A DNA stretch of 64,000 nt from Brachionus rotundiformis (lineage: Eukaryota; Rotifera; Eurotatoria; Ploima; Brachionidae), in NCBI GenBank assembly GCA_016802295.1, contig JAESIW010000210.1, positions 186,001 to 250,000 of the forward strand, in the 5' to 3' direction. The position numbers were made by a program, and so were the translations under genes. Of the stretch, positions 17,521 through 24,809 are shown one piece after another (positions within the stretch are counted from its first letter, which is position 1; every line of letters begins with the position of its first letter). The notes under the pieces were generated by a model, which had not been told where the DNA came from, made no database searches, and was given only the letters and a program-made list of their open reading frames with translations.

Positions 17521-18942
17521 ATGTGTAGCACTAAAGTTGTAACCAGATTTGCCCCAAGCCCAACGGGTTATTTGCATATAGGTGGTGCCCGTACCGCCCT
17601 ATTTAACTATTTATTTGCCAAAAAACACAATGGCGAGTTTGTACTTAGAATAGAAGATACCGACTTAGAACGCTCTACCCCGCAAGCAGTAGATGCTATT
17701 ATTAATGGCTTAAACTTTTTAGGTATTACCCCTAGTAAGCCTGCGGTTTTTCAAATGCAACGCCAAAATGTGCATATTAATTATGCTAACCAGTTGTTGC
17801 AATTAGGCAATGCTTATAAATGTTACTGCACTAAGCAACAACTAGAACAACGCCGAGAAGAAGCTATAAAAAACGGCGGAGTATATGTTTACGATGGCAG
17901 ATGCCGAGAAATTAAACAAGATTTAAACCAACCTTATTCTATTAGGTTAAAAGTTAACAAAACAGGCGTAACCACAATTACAGACTTAGTACTGGGCGAA
18001 GTTACCGTTAATAACAACACCTTAGATGATTTAATTTTATTGCGTAGCGATGGCGTGCCTACTTACATGTTTGCCGTAGTAGTAGACGACCACGATATGA
18101 ACATTACCCACGTTATTAGAGGAGACGACCATTTTACTAATACTTTTAGGCAGTATCAAATTTACAAAGCGTTTGGTTGGCAAGTGCCACAATTTGCACA
18201 TTTACCTTTAATTTATGCTAGCGATGGTAAAAAAATGTCTAAACGTAAAAACGCCGTTGCCGTAGAAGACTACAAAGCTATGGGCTTTTTACCTAACGCT
18301 ATTAATAACTATTTAATGTTGTTGGGGTGGTCTTTTAATTCTAATAATAACAACGATATTATTAGCATAGAAAACGCCGCCAAAATTTTTAATGTTACCG
18401 ATGTTAATAAGTCTCCGGCTAGGTTTGATATGGCTAAATTAGAAAACATTAACTGGCACTACATTAACCAAACAAACAATAATACACTAATTAATTTAAT
18501 GCTAGAAAGTATTAATACAAATACAGATTTTGCACATATTAAAAATAATTTAAACCCTAATTATACACAATATTTGCAACAAGGGTTAGATTCTATTAAA
18601 ATTCGTAGTAAAACCATATTAGAACTAATAAACAATAGCTTGTTTTACTTAACTAACTTTACCATGCAACCGCAAGCCACGCAACTTATAACCAGCCAGC
18701 TAAACTTACTTGCACAGCAATACAACATACTGCTTAATGTTGCCGAACAAGATTTTACCAAAGAAAATCTACACAATATTATTAAGCAATTTGCCACAGA
18801 AAATAATTTAAAACTGGGCGAAGTAGCAAAAGGTATGCGTGCCGTATTAACGGGGCAAATTAACGCCGCCGCCAGTAACTTTGAAATTATGGCAATTTAT
18901 GGCAAACAAAAAACCTTGCAATTATTAAAACAGCATATTTAA
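17521..18942 (+). CDS. gltX: Glutamyl-tRNA synthetase
   Basis: A 473-aa class I synthetase. The HIGH motif appears as PTGYLHIGGARTALFNY near residue 15 and the KMSKS loop as DGKKMSKRKNAV near 240. The zinc-like region CYCTKQQ is near residue 100. Length and domain order are normal. Alphaproteobacteria often have a second GltX that charges tRNA-Gln for later transamidation; whether this copy does so cannot be told here. It is divergent from the pnuC-type gene and followed by a 114-nt gap before fruK. Confidence 0.96.
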   Translation: MCSTKVVTRFAPSPTGYLHIGGARTALFNYLFAKKHNGEFVLRIEDTDLERSTPQAVDAIINGLNFLGITPSKPAVFQMQRQNVHINYANQLLQLGNAYKCYCTKQQLEQRREEAIKNGGVYVYDGRCREIKQDLNQPYSIRLKVNKTGVTTITDLVLGEVTVNNNTLDDLILLRSDGVPTYMFAVVVDDHDMNITHVIRGDDHFTNTFRQYQIYKAFGWQVPQFAHLPLIYASDGKKMSKRKNAVAVEDYKAMGFLPNAINNYLMLLGWSFNSNNNNDIISIENAAKIFNVTDVNKSPARFDMAKLENINWHYINQTNNNTLINLMLESINTNTDFAHIKNNLNPNYTQYLQQGLDSIKIRSKTILELINNSLFYLTNFTMQPQATQLITSQLNLLAQQYNILLNVAEQDFTKENLHNIIKQFATENNLKLGEVAKGMRAVLTGQINAAASNFEIMAIYGKQKTLQLLKQHI

Positions 18943-18952
18943 ACAATATTTT

Positions 18953-19017
18953 ATGTTATAAATTGTATGCAAGTTTATTAATATAGCATTTAAATGTTAT
19001 AAATGTTACAATTGTAT
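18953..19017 (+). repeat. Two short direct repeats upstream of fruK
   Basis: The gltX-fruK gap (18943-19056) holds ATGTTATAAAT twice (18953-18963 and 18994-19004, 41 bp apart, about four helical turns) and AATTGTAT twice (18961-18968 and 19010-19017). They could be paired binding sites of a regulator of the fructose genes, but AT-rich DNA produces such repeats easily. A TTAA-rich stretch follows (about 19018-19034). Confidence 0.3.
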
Positions 19018-19056
19018 TTAATTAATTAATTAATATTTACATAGGGTTTAGTAAAA

Positions 19057-19992
19057 ATGATTATAACCATTACTATTAATCCATCTATAGACCAAACCAT
19101 AACAGTAAACAATTTTAAGCTAGATTTTGTTAACCAAGTTAATTTTGTGCGTAAAGATGCAGGTGGCAAAGGTGTTAATGTGGCTAAAGTGCTTAATGTT
19201 TTGCAAGCAGATGTACTAGCTACAGGTTTTTTTGCGGGTAGCACAGGAGATGAGTTTATTAACCTATTAGCAGAATATAATTTAAAAACCAAATTTATTA
19301 AAGCTAACGGCCAAACCAGAACCAACCTAAAAATTATAGACCCCACTAACAACACCACCACCGATATTAACCAAAACGGTGCAGAAGTTACTTGGCAAAA
19401 TATTGAACTATTAATAACAACCCTAACTCCACTATTAAGCAAAACCACACATATAGTTTTAAGCGGTAGCGTGCCGGCTAGTTTGCCTAGCAGTACATAC
19501 GCTAACATTATTAATAGTATAAGCCAACTTAATGCCAATATAAAGTTTGTGGTAGATGCATCTGGCAGTTTGCTAGCCAACGCTATTAAGTGCAATTTGT
19601 TTTTAATTAAACCAAATATGTACGAACTAAGCCAAGCTTTAAACACCAACATAACCACCCCACAACAAGCCTTGCAACACTGCCAACAATTAGTACAAAA
19701 TGGCGTGCAAAACATTGCATTATCTATGGGTAAAAGTGGCTTGTTGTTTGTTAATAATACACAAGCATTGCTAGTTAAAGCCCCGCTAGTACAAGCAGTT
19801 AGCACTGTTGGGGCAGGCGATAGTTTGTTAGGTGCCTTGGTATATGGTTTTAGCCAAAATATGCCGTTGCCAGATTGTTTACAATTAGCCGTAGCTTTTG
19901 GTAGTGCAAAAGTTACAACTAACGGCACAAATTTACCTAGTTTGCAACTAGTTAATACATTAAAACAGCAAGTAACTATAAATAAATTTTAA
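19057..19992 (+). CDS. fruK: 1-phosphofructokinase (PfkB family)
   Basis: A 311-aa PfkB/ribokinase-fold kinase. The N-terminal signature is DAGGKGVNVAKVL and the C-terminal catalytic motif is STVGAGDSLLGALVYG, where the Asp is the base. It converts fructose 1-phosphate, made by the fructose PTS, to fructose 1,6-bisphosphate. Only 9 nt separate it from fruA, which has a clear AAAGGA ribosome site, so the two form an operon. Tagatose-6-phosphate kinase (LacC) is related, but the linked fructose EII makes FruK the better call. Confidence 0.93.
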   Translation: MIITITINPSIDQTITVNNFKLDFVNQVNFVRKDAGGKGVNVAKVLNVLQADVLATGFFAGSTGDEFINLLAEYNLKTKFIKANGQTRTNLKIIDPTNNTTTDINQNGAEVTWQNIELLITTLTPLLSKTTHIVLSGSVPASLPSSTYANIINSISQLNANIKFVVDASGSLLANAIKCNLFLIKPNMYELSQALNTNITTPQQALQHCQQLVQNGVQNIALSMGKSGLLFVNNTQALLVKAPLVQAVSTVGAGDSLLGALVYGFSQNMPLPDCLQLAVAFGSAKVTTNGTNLPSLQLVNTLKQQVTINKF

Positions 19993-20001
19993 AGGAACAC
20001 T

Positions 20002-21930
20002 ATGCGTATTTTAAACTTAATAAATAAAAACTTAATTATTACCAATTTAACCGATACCACCAAACCTACCATTTTTAACACCATGGCTACAGTATTGTAT
20101 AACCAAGGTTTTATAAATAACTTACAAGGCTTTGTTAACAACCTTAACGCCAGAGAAGAACAATCTTCTACCGCATTAGAAAACGGCATTATGATGCCCC
20201 ACGCTAAAAGCGAATTTGTTAACAGCCCTGCTATTGTGTTTGCCAAAAGTGCCACCGCCGTAGATGTAGGGGCGTTAGACGGCCAACCAACCGACTTATT
20301 TTTTATGATAGCTATGCCCCAAAACGCCAGCAATGAACACGTAGAAATACTAGCAGAGTTATCTGGCTTGTTGTTAGATGATGATTTTATAAATAATTTG
20401 CGTAATGCTAAATCGGTAGAGCAAATTTTACAAGTATTTAACGGCAACAATCCAGCATCTGCAACTACTAACAATGTAGCCAGCAACAATGTAGCAAATA
20501 ATAACCAACTTATTTTAGCCGTAACCGCCTGCCCTACTGGTATTGCACACACCTACATGGCAGAAGCCGCCTTGCAAAAAGCCGCAAATACTATGGGGAT
20601 TAATATAAAAATAGAAACCAACGGTTCTTCTGGGGTTAAAAATCAACTTTTACAACAAGATATTGAACAAGCTTCTGCTATTATTTTAGCTACCGATAGA
20701 AACGTAGAAACCACAAGATTTAACGGCAAACCAGTTTTACAAATTAACACCAAAAAAGCTATTAATAACCCAGTAGAAGTTTTAAATACAGCGTTAGATA
20801 GCCAAAATTTACCTATATTAAACACCAGTGGTATTGTAAGTAATAATACCAACAACGCCGTTGGCAACAATAACAATAACACGGCACAAGCCACGCACGG
20901 CAGTAACGCCTATAAACATTTAATGACAGGGGTTTCGTACATGTTACCATTTGTTATTAGTGGCGGAATACTTATAGCATTAGCTTTTTTAATAGATAAA
21001 ATAATGGGTGTAAATGCGGGCGGTAATTTAGGTAGCACTACTATGTTAGCAAAATTATTAATGGATATTGGCGGGCAGGCTTTTGGTTTGTTTTTGCCTG
21101 TATTGGCTGGATTTATTGCTTTTTCGGTAGCAGACAGAAGCGCCATAACCGCAGGTTTTGTTGGCGGAGCATTGGCAAAAGTTGGCGGAAGTGGTTTTTT
21201 AGGGGCAATTTTTGCAGGTTTTGTTGCAGGGTATGTTACTAAGTTAATAATTAAAAGCTTAGTAAATTTACCTAATAGTTTAAATGGTATTAAAGTAATA
21301 TTGTTTTACCCTGTTTTAACTGTGTTGTTAACAGGTGTGGTTACTATATTGGTGTTAAATCCGCCGGTTGCTTGGTTAAACGATAATATAAATATGTTTT
21401 TATTATCTATGAACACACAAAGCAAAGTGTTGCTTGGGTTACTACTTGGCGGAATGATGGCCGTTGATATGGGTGGGCCAATTAATAAAGCAGCGTATGT
21501 GTTTGGCACGGCCAGTTTATCTTTAAGTGGGCCAGAAGGTTCTGGAATAATGGCGGCGGTAATGGCCGGTGGAATGACTCCGCCGTTGGCAATAGCCCTA
21601 GCCACCACGTTTTTTAAACATAAATTTACTAAATTAGAGCAAGAGTCTGGCAAAAGTAACTACATAATGGGTTTATCTTTTATAACCGAAGGGGCAATTC
21701 CGTTTGCCGCAGCAGACCCTTTGCGTGTTATACCAGCATTAATAGTTGGTTCTGCCACAGCAGGGGCATTAAGCATGGTATTTAACATTACCCTACCTGC
21801 CCCGCACGGTGGTTTAGTGGTTATGTTTTTAACCAATAGCGTGGTTTTTTACGGCTTGGCAATTGCCGTTGGCAGTGCAATTAGCGCAGTGTTGTTGGCG
21901 TTATTAAAAAAGCCCCAACCTACCGCATAA
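20002..21930 (+). CDS. fruA: Fructose-specific PTS enzyme IIABC
   Basis: The 642-aa fusion imports fructose and phosphorylates it to fructose 1-phosphate. Domain order: EIIA (1-145, active His67 in MMPHAKSEF), an Asn-rich linker, EIIB (170-265, active Cys177 in VTACPTGIAHTYMAEAA), a second linker, then membrane EIIC (about 300-640, GVSYMLPFVISGGILIALAF and the conserved MGGPINKAAY). This A-B-C order is that of Bacillus and mollicute FruA; enterobacteria use a separate FruB. Enzyme I and HPr must be encoded elsewhere. A terminator follows at 21972. Confidence 0.95.
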   Translation: MRILNLINKNLIITNLTDTTKPTIFNTMATVLYNQGFINNLQGFVNNLNAREEQSSTALENGIMMPHAKSEFVNSPAIVFAKSATAVDVGALDGQPTDLFFMIAMPQNASNEHVEILAELSGLLLDDDFINNLRNAKSVEQILQVFNGNNPASATTNNVASNNVANNNQLILAVTACPTGIAHTYMAEAALQKAANTMGINIKIETNGSSGVKNQLLQQDIEQASAIILATDRNVETTRFNGKPVLQINTKKAINNPVEVLNTALDSQNLPILNTSGIVSNNTNNAVGNNNNNTAQATHGSNAYKHLMTGVSYMLPFVISGGILIALAFLIDKIMGVNAGGNLGSTTMLAKLLMDIGGQAFGLFLPVLAGFIAFSVADRSAITAGFVGGALAKVGGSGFLGAIFAGFVAGYVTKLIIKSLVNLPNSLNGIKVILFYPVLTVLLTGVVTILVLNPPVAWLNDNINMFLLSMNTQSKVLLGLLLGGMMAVDMGGPINKAAYVFGTASLSLSGPEGSGIMAAVMAGGMTPPLAIALATTFFKHKFTKLEQESGKSNYIMGLSFITEGAIPFAAADPLRVIPALIVGSATAGALSMVFNITLPAPHGGLVVMFLTNSVVFYGLAIAVGSAISAVLLALLKKPQPTA

Positions 21931-21967
21931 CCAACCAACCTATTACACAATTATTGTAATATAAAAA

Positions 21968-21998
21968 AAAAAGAGACTATTAATTAGTCTCTTTTTTG
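21968..21998. terminator. Bidirectional Rho-independent terminator
   Basis: AGAGACTA (21972-21979), loop TTAAT, TAGTCTCT (21985-21992), flanked by an A-run on the left and T-run on the right. It lies between the convergent fruA and SPFH genes and can serve both strands. Confidence 0.88.
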
Positions 21999-22023
21999 TG
22001 GTTGGTTAAAGTATTAAAATAAT

Positions 22024-22935
22024 TTACGTATTATTACCATTAGCTGTGCTGTTGCCTTTTAGGGCAGAAAGTATTTGCATATGAATATCGTTGGCAGCGC
22101 CTGCGTTGCTTGGCATAAACACGGTGTTGGTGTTGGTGTTTTCGCTCATAGATTTTAGGGTGTCAAAGTATTGGGTTGTCATTATTAATGATTGTACTTC
22201 GGCTATGCTTATACCTGTTGCGTCTGATAGTTCTTTCATGCTTTCTCGTAGGCCGTCTAAAATTGCTTTACGTTGGTTGGCTATACCTTGGCCTTGTAAT
22301 TTTTTGCTTTCGGCGTCTGCTTGGGCTTTTTTTACTATTTCTATGCGTATTGCCTCGCCTTTTTCGGTGGCGGCTAGGCGTAAACGTTTTGCCATGTTAA
22401 TTTCGTTCATTGCTTCTTTTACTCTAGAATCTGGGTCTATATCGGTAACTAAAGATTTTATTATGGTAAAACCAAAGTTATCCATTGCTTCTTCTAGTTC
22501 TTGCTTTACGGCTTGGGCTATATCGTCTTTTTTAGAAAAAACATCGTCTAAAATTAAGTTTGGCACTTGCGAACGCACAACATCAAAAATATAGCTTTCT
22601 AGTTGTTGTTCTGGGTTAGCAAGCTGATATATTGCTTTGTTAATATCTACTATTTTGTATTGTGTAGAAACTTTTAAAGTTACAAAAACATCGTCTTTAG
22701 TTTTGGTTTCTACGGTTACATCTAACTGCTGAACCCTTGTGTCTCTTACTATTACTTTTTCTAAAAATGGTATTTTTAAATTAAAGCCTGCACGCATTTT
22801 ACGAATATACCTACCTAAAAATTCTACCACGGCTTCTTCTTGTTGCCTAATTATTACAAAGCCATCTACCAGTATTACAACCAGTAATACAAATATAGCT
22901 ATACCTATTATTAACGGAGTTGCTAGTGTTGCCAT
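22024..22935 (-). CDS. SPFH/Band-7 membrane protein (paraslipin/QmcA type)
   Basis: A 303-aa protein with one N-terminal membrane segment (about 5-28), then the SPFH domain (VIIRQQEEAVVEFLGRYIRKMRAGFN and RDTRVQQLDVTVETKTKDDVFVT). After it comes an Ala/Glu/Lys coiled-coil stretch (AMNEINMAKRLRLAATEKGEA, KAQADAESKKLQGQG). Bacterial paraslipins form large oligomeric membrane scaffolds and are often paired with an NfeD partner; none is adjacent here. Its function in this organism is unknown. It is convergent with fruA and is the last gene before the CRISPR locus. Confidence 0.9.
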   Translation of the reverse strand: MATLATPLIIGIAIFVLLVVILVDGFVIIRQQEEAVVEFLGRYIRKMRAGFNLKIPFLEKVIVRDTRVQQLDVTVETKTKDDVFVTLKVSTQYKIVDINKAIYQLANPEQQLESYIFDVVRSQVPNLILDDVFSKKDDIAQAVKQELEEAMDNFGFTIIKSLVTDIDPDSRVKEAMNEINMAKRLRLAATEKGEAIRIEIVKKAQADAESKKLQGQGIANQRKAILDGLRESMKELSDATGISIAEVQSLIMTTQYFDTLKSMSENTNTNTVFMPSNAGAANDIHMQILSALKGNSTANGNNT

Positions 22936-23014
22936 TGTTAATTTTCCTTATTTATGGTTAATAATTTTAATCTACTTTTAGTATACATTGTTTGGGGCGG
23001 TTTGTGTAGTTAAT

Positions 23015-23057
23015 TTTATAGCAATGCAACCGCAACGCTAATGGGGTTGCTTTGTTT
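23015..23057 (+). repeat. Left copy of a direct repeat flanking the CRISPR-Cas locus
   Basis: The block TTTATAGCAATG (23015-23026) is followed by the exact 14-mer GGGTTGCTTTGTTT (23044-23057). Both blocks recur in the same order at 29914-29960, just beyond the other end of the locus. The 3' part of this copy overlaps the degenerate first CRISPR repeat. Confidence 0.5.
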
Positions 23058-23941
23058 CCTTAAAAATTTAGATGTGCTATAATGTTATATGGCGCAGCAG
23101 GGCCAAGCCGCAGGTTTTTCTTTCCTTAAAAATTTAGATGTGCTATAATGTTACTTTCATAACACTGATGGCAATATGGGTTTTTCTTTCCTTAAAAATT
23201 TAGATGTGCTATAATGCAGGCTTAACAGGAGCTTTGGTAAGGTTAGTTTTTCTTTCCTTAAAAATTTAGATGTGCTATAATAAAGTTCCACGTGTACCGC
23301 TTAAAATTACCGTTTTTCTTTCCTTAAAAATTTAGATGTGCTATAATAAATTAATAACAAGCACAACAACTTTAAACGTTTTTCTTTCCTTAAAAATTTA
23401 GATGTGCTATAATATATGGTTACTGGCAAAATGCGTACACAGGGTTTTTCTTTCCTTAAAAATTTAGATGTGCTATAATTTTTACTATATTATATAAATT
23501 TAAGTTTGTGTTTTTCTTTCCTTAAAAATTTAGATGTGCTATAATCGCCTTTTCTTCTTAATTCTGCTAACTTGAGTTTTTCTTTCCTTAAAAATTTAGA
23601 TGTGCTATAATAAACAGTGGATTATTTGCATGAACTTTATGGTTTTTCTTTCCTTAAAAATTTAGATGTGCTATAATATAGAAGAAGAATTAACAAATAA
23701 GGATGCAGTTTTTCTTTCCTTAAAAATTTAGATGTGCTATAATATAGCGTCTGCAATTAACTTAGTAGCATCTGTTTTTCTTTCCTTAAAAATTTAGATG
23801 TGCTATAATATTAAAAATAAAGTTTAATGCGTTAGCTAGGTTTTTCTTTCCTTAAAAATTTAGATGTGCTATAATTTAGAATTCCTTATATTGATTAATG
23901 ATCTGGTTTTTCTTTCCTTAAAAATTTAGATGTGCTATAAT
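23048..23941 (+). CRISPR. Type II CRISPR array, 14 repeats and 13 spacers
   Basis: The 36-bp repeat begins GTTTTTCTTTCC and ends AGATGTGCTATAAT. Repeats start at 23048 and then every 66 bp from 23114 to 23906; all spacers are 30 nt. Thirteen repeats are identical. The first (23048-23083) differs at positions 1, 2, 3 and 7, all in its 5' third, while its 3' part is intact. The repeat 5' half pairs with the tracrRNA at 24054-24079, so the plus strand is the crRNA strand. Each repeat carries an extended -10 promoter at its 3' end. The left degenerate repeat suggests that end is the oldest. Spacer 1 is much richer in G+C than the others. Confidence 0.98.
23075..23083 (+). promoter_or_regulatory. 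Promoter inside each CRISPR repeat (first copy shown)
   Basis: Repeat positions 28-36 read TGCTATAAT, a perfect extended -10 element, with only a weak -35 (TTTCCT) 17 nt upstream. Transcription would start about 7 nt into the following spacer, giving a guide of about 23-24 nt without 5' processing. The same TGCTATAAT precedes dnaE (38675-38683), so the host polymerase probably recognises it. It recurs every 66 bp in the other 13 repeats. Confidence 0.8.
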
Positions 23942-24018
23942 AGGTACTTGGGAGAGCGTTGTAAAATATGAAAAAACATGTATTTTTAATTTTTTAAATT
24001 TTAAATTTATTACAATGT

Positions 24019-24047
24019 TTGCATATTTTGTAAAATTTAGGTATAAT
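24019..24047 (+). promoter_or_regulatory. tracrRNA promoter
   Basis: TTGCAT (24019-24024), a 17-nt spacer and TATAAT (24042-24047). The expected start, about seven bases downstream at 24054, is exactly where complementarity to the CRISPR repeat begins. Confidence 0.88.
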
Positions 24048-24053
24048 ATTTTT

Positions 24054-24180
24054 ATCTAAATCTTTAAGGAAAGAGAAATAAATTTTGAAATATAAACTAC
24101 GGTAAAAACCCTCCGTGCTTGAGTACACGTTAATTTAAATATTAATTGTATAACACAGCAACGGGGGATCCGTATTTAAT
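24054..24180 (+). ncRNA. tracrRNA
   Basis: Bases 24054-24079 are complementary to the 5' part of the CRISPR repeat over 26 positions: 23 Watson-Crick pairs, two G-U wobbles and one mismatch (24062). Downstream are hairpins expected of a tracrRNA tail: CGTG/CACG near 24114-24129, TTAAT/ATTAA near 24130-24145, and ACGG/CCGT at 24161-24173 with a GGGAT loop. The 3' end is a guess, placed after the last hairpin in an AT-rich stretch. It pairs with crRNA, recruits Cas9 and would normally be cut by RNase III, though the array layout may make processing partly dispensable. Confidence 0.92.
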
Positions 24181-24237
24181 TTACATATACCAAAATTAGT
24201 GTAATTGCTTGTTTAGGCGTTTTTTGTAATATAATAT

Positions 24238-24266
24238 TTGCATATTGTATAAATTTTAGATATAAT
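24238..24266 (+). promoter_or_regulatory. Promoter of the second tracrRNA-like copy
   Basis: TTGCAT (24238-24243), 17 nt, TATAAT (24261-24266): the same two hexamers and spacing as the tracrRNA promoter, with surrounding sequence clearly homologous. It is therefore likely to be active. Confidence 0.75.
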
Positions 24267-24272
24267 TATATT

Positions 24273-24450
24273 GCTAAATCTGTAAGAAAATAGAAATAGA
24301 TTTACAAATATAAATTACAGTATTATATAACCTTTATGCTTGAAGACTTTTAAGCTTATGGCGTTAATTTTGGCCTATGGCTTTAATTAAAAAGCTTAAC
24401 TGTAAAACACAGCAATAAAGTATCTGTATTTAATTATATAGCTTAATTAA
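24273..24450 (+). ncRNA. Diverged tracrRNA paralogue
   Basis: This stretch aligns with the tracrRNA from its promoter through the anti-repeat to the tail (shared CTAAATCT, AAATATAAA, ATGCTTGA/GTGCTTGA, ACACAGCAA, GTATTTAATT). Its anti-repeat region (24273-24297) differs from the true tracrRNA at three positions, and all three break pairs with the CRISPR repeat. The middle is longer and forms an 8-bp stem TTAAGCTT/AAGCTTAA (24350-24357 with 24392-24399). An AT-only hairpin ends it at 24430-24450. It is either a decaying duplicate or a regulatory RNA; the intact promoter favours expression. Confidence 0.75.
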
Positions 24451-24469
24451 GTATATTTGCTAATTTTAT

Positions 24470-24808
24470 TTACAGTTCTAATGTTAACTGATTATTGCTT
24501 TGCAGTACGTTTTCTTGGGGGTTTAGCTCCCCTACTAAATTTTGCATTTTTAAAAATTGATAATTAGTTATAGTTAAGCTTCTTACCATTCCCCATTTTG
24601 GTAGGTTTTGCTTTATGGCTTTATCTATTTGTTCTTTACTATCTGCACCTTTTAAAAATCTAGTATACACAGAAAGTTGCAACATACTAAAACCTTGTTT
24701 TATTAAATATACTCTAAAATCTCTGGCTGCTTTTTGTTGTACTTTACTTTTAACGGGTAAATCAAACATAACTATCATATACATCCAGTTTTCTCCTTTT
24801 GTAGACAT
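24470..24808 (-). CDS. cas2: CRISPR-associated endonuclease Cas2
   Basis: A 112-aa protein with the ferredoxin-like Cas2 fold. The conserved Asp is Asp16 in IVMFDLPVKSKVQQKAARDFR, followed by the usual LIKQGFSMLQLSVYTRFL. With Cas1 it forms the spacer-integration complex. One base separates it from cas1. Its 3' end points toward the tracrRNA genes, which run the other way. It is the last gene of the cas9-cas1-cas2 operon; no csn2 or cas4 is present. Confidence 0.96.
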   Translation of the reverse strand: MSTKGENWMYMIVMFDLPVKSKVQQKAARDFRVYLIKQGFSMLQLSVYTRFLKGADSKEQIDKAIKQNLPKWGMVRSLTITNYQFLKMQNLVGELNPQENVLQSNNQLTLEL

Positions 24809-24809
24809 G

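Noticed and set aside
19018..19034. Short TTAA-type simple repeat before fruK as a phase-variable tract
   Set aside because: Too few units and typical of background in this AT-rich DNA.
19026..19928. 300-aa antisense frame over fruK
   Set aside because: The plus strand encodes a complete PfkB kinase with both signatures; the antisense frame shows no family features.
23026..23050. GCAACC/GGTTGC hairpin left of the array as a terminator
   Set aside because: Nothing on the plus strand upstream needs terminating there, the loop is 13 nt, and it overlaps the degenerate repeat; treated as part of the flank repeat.
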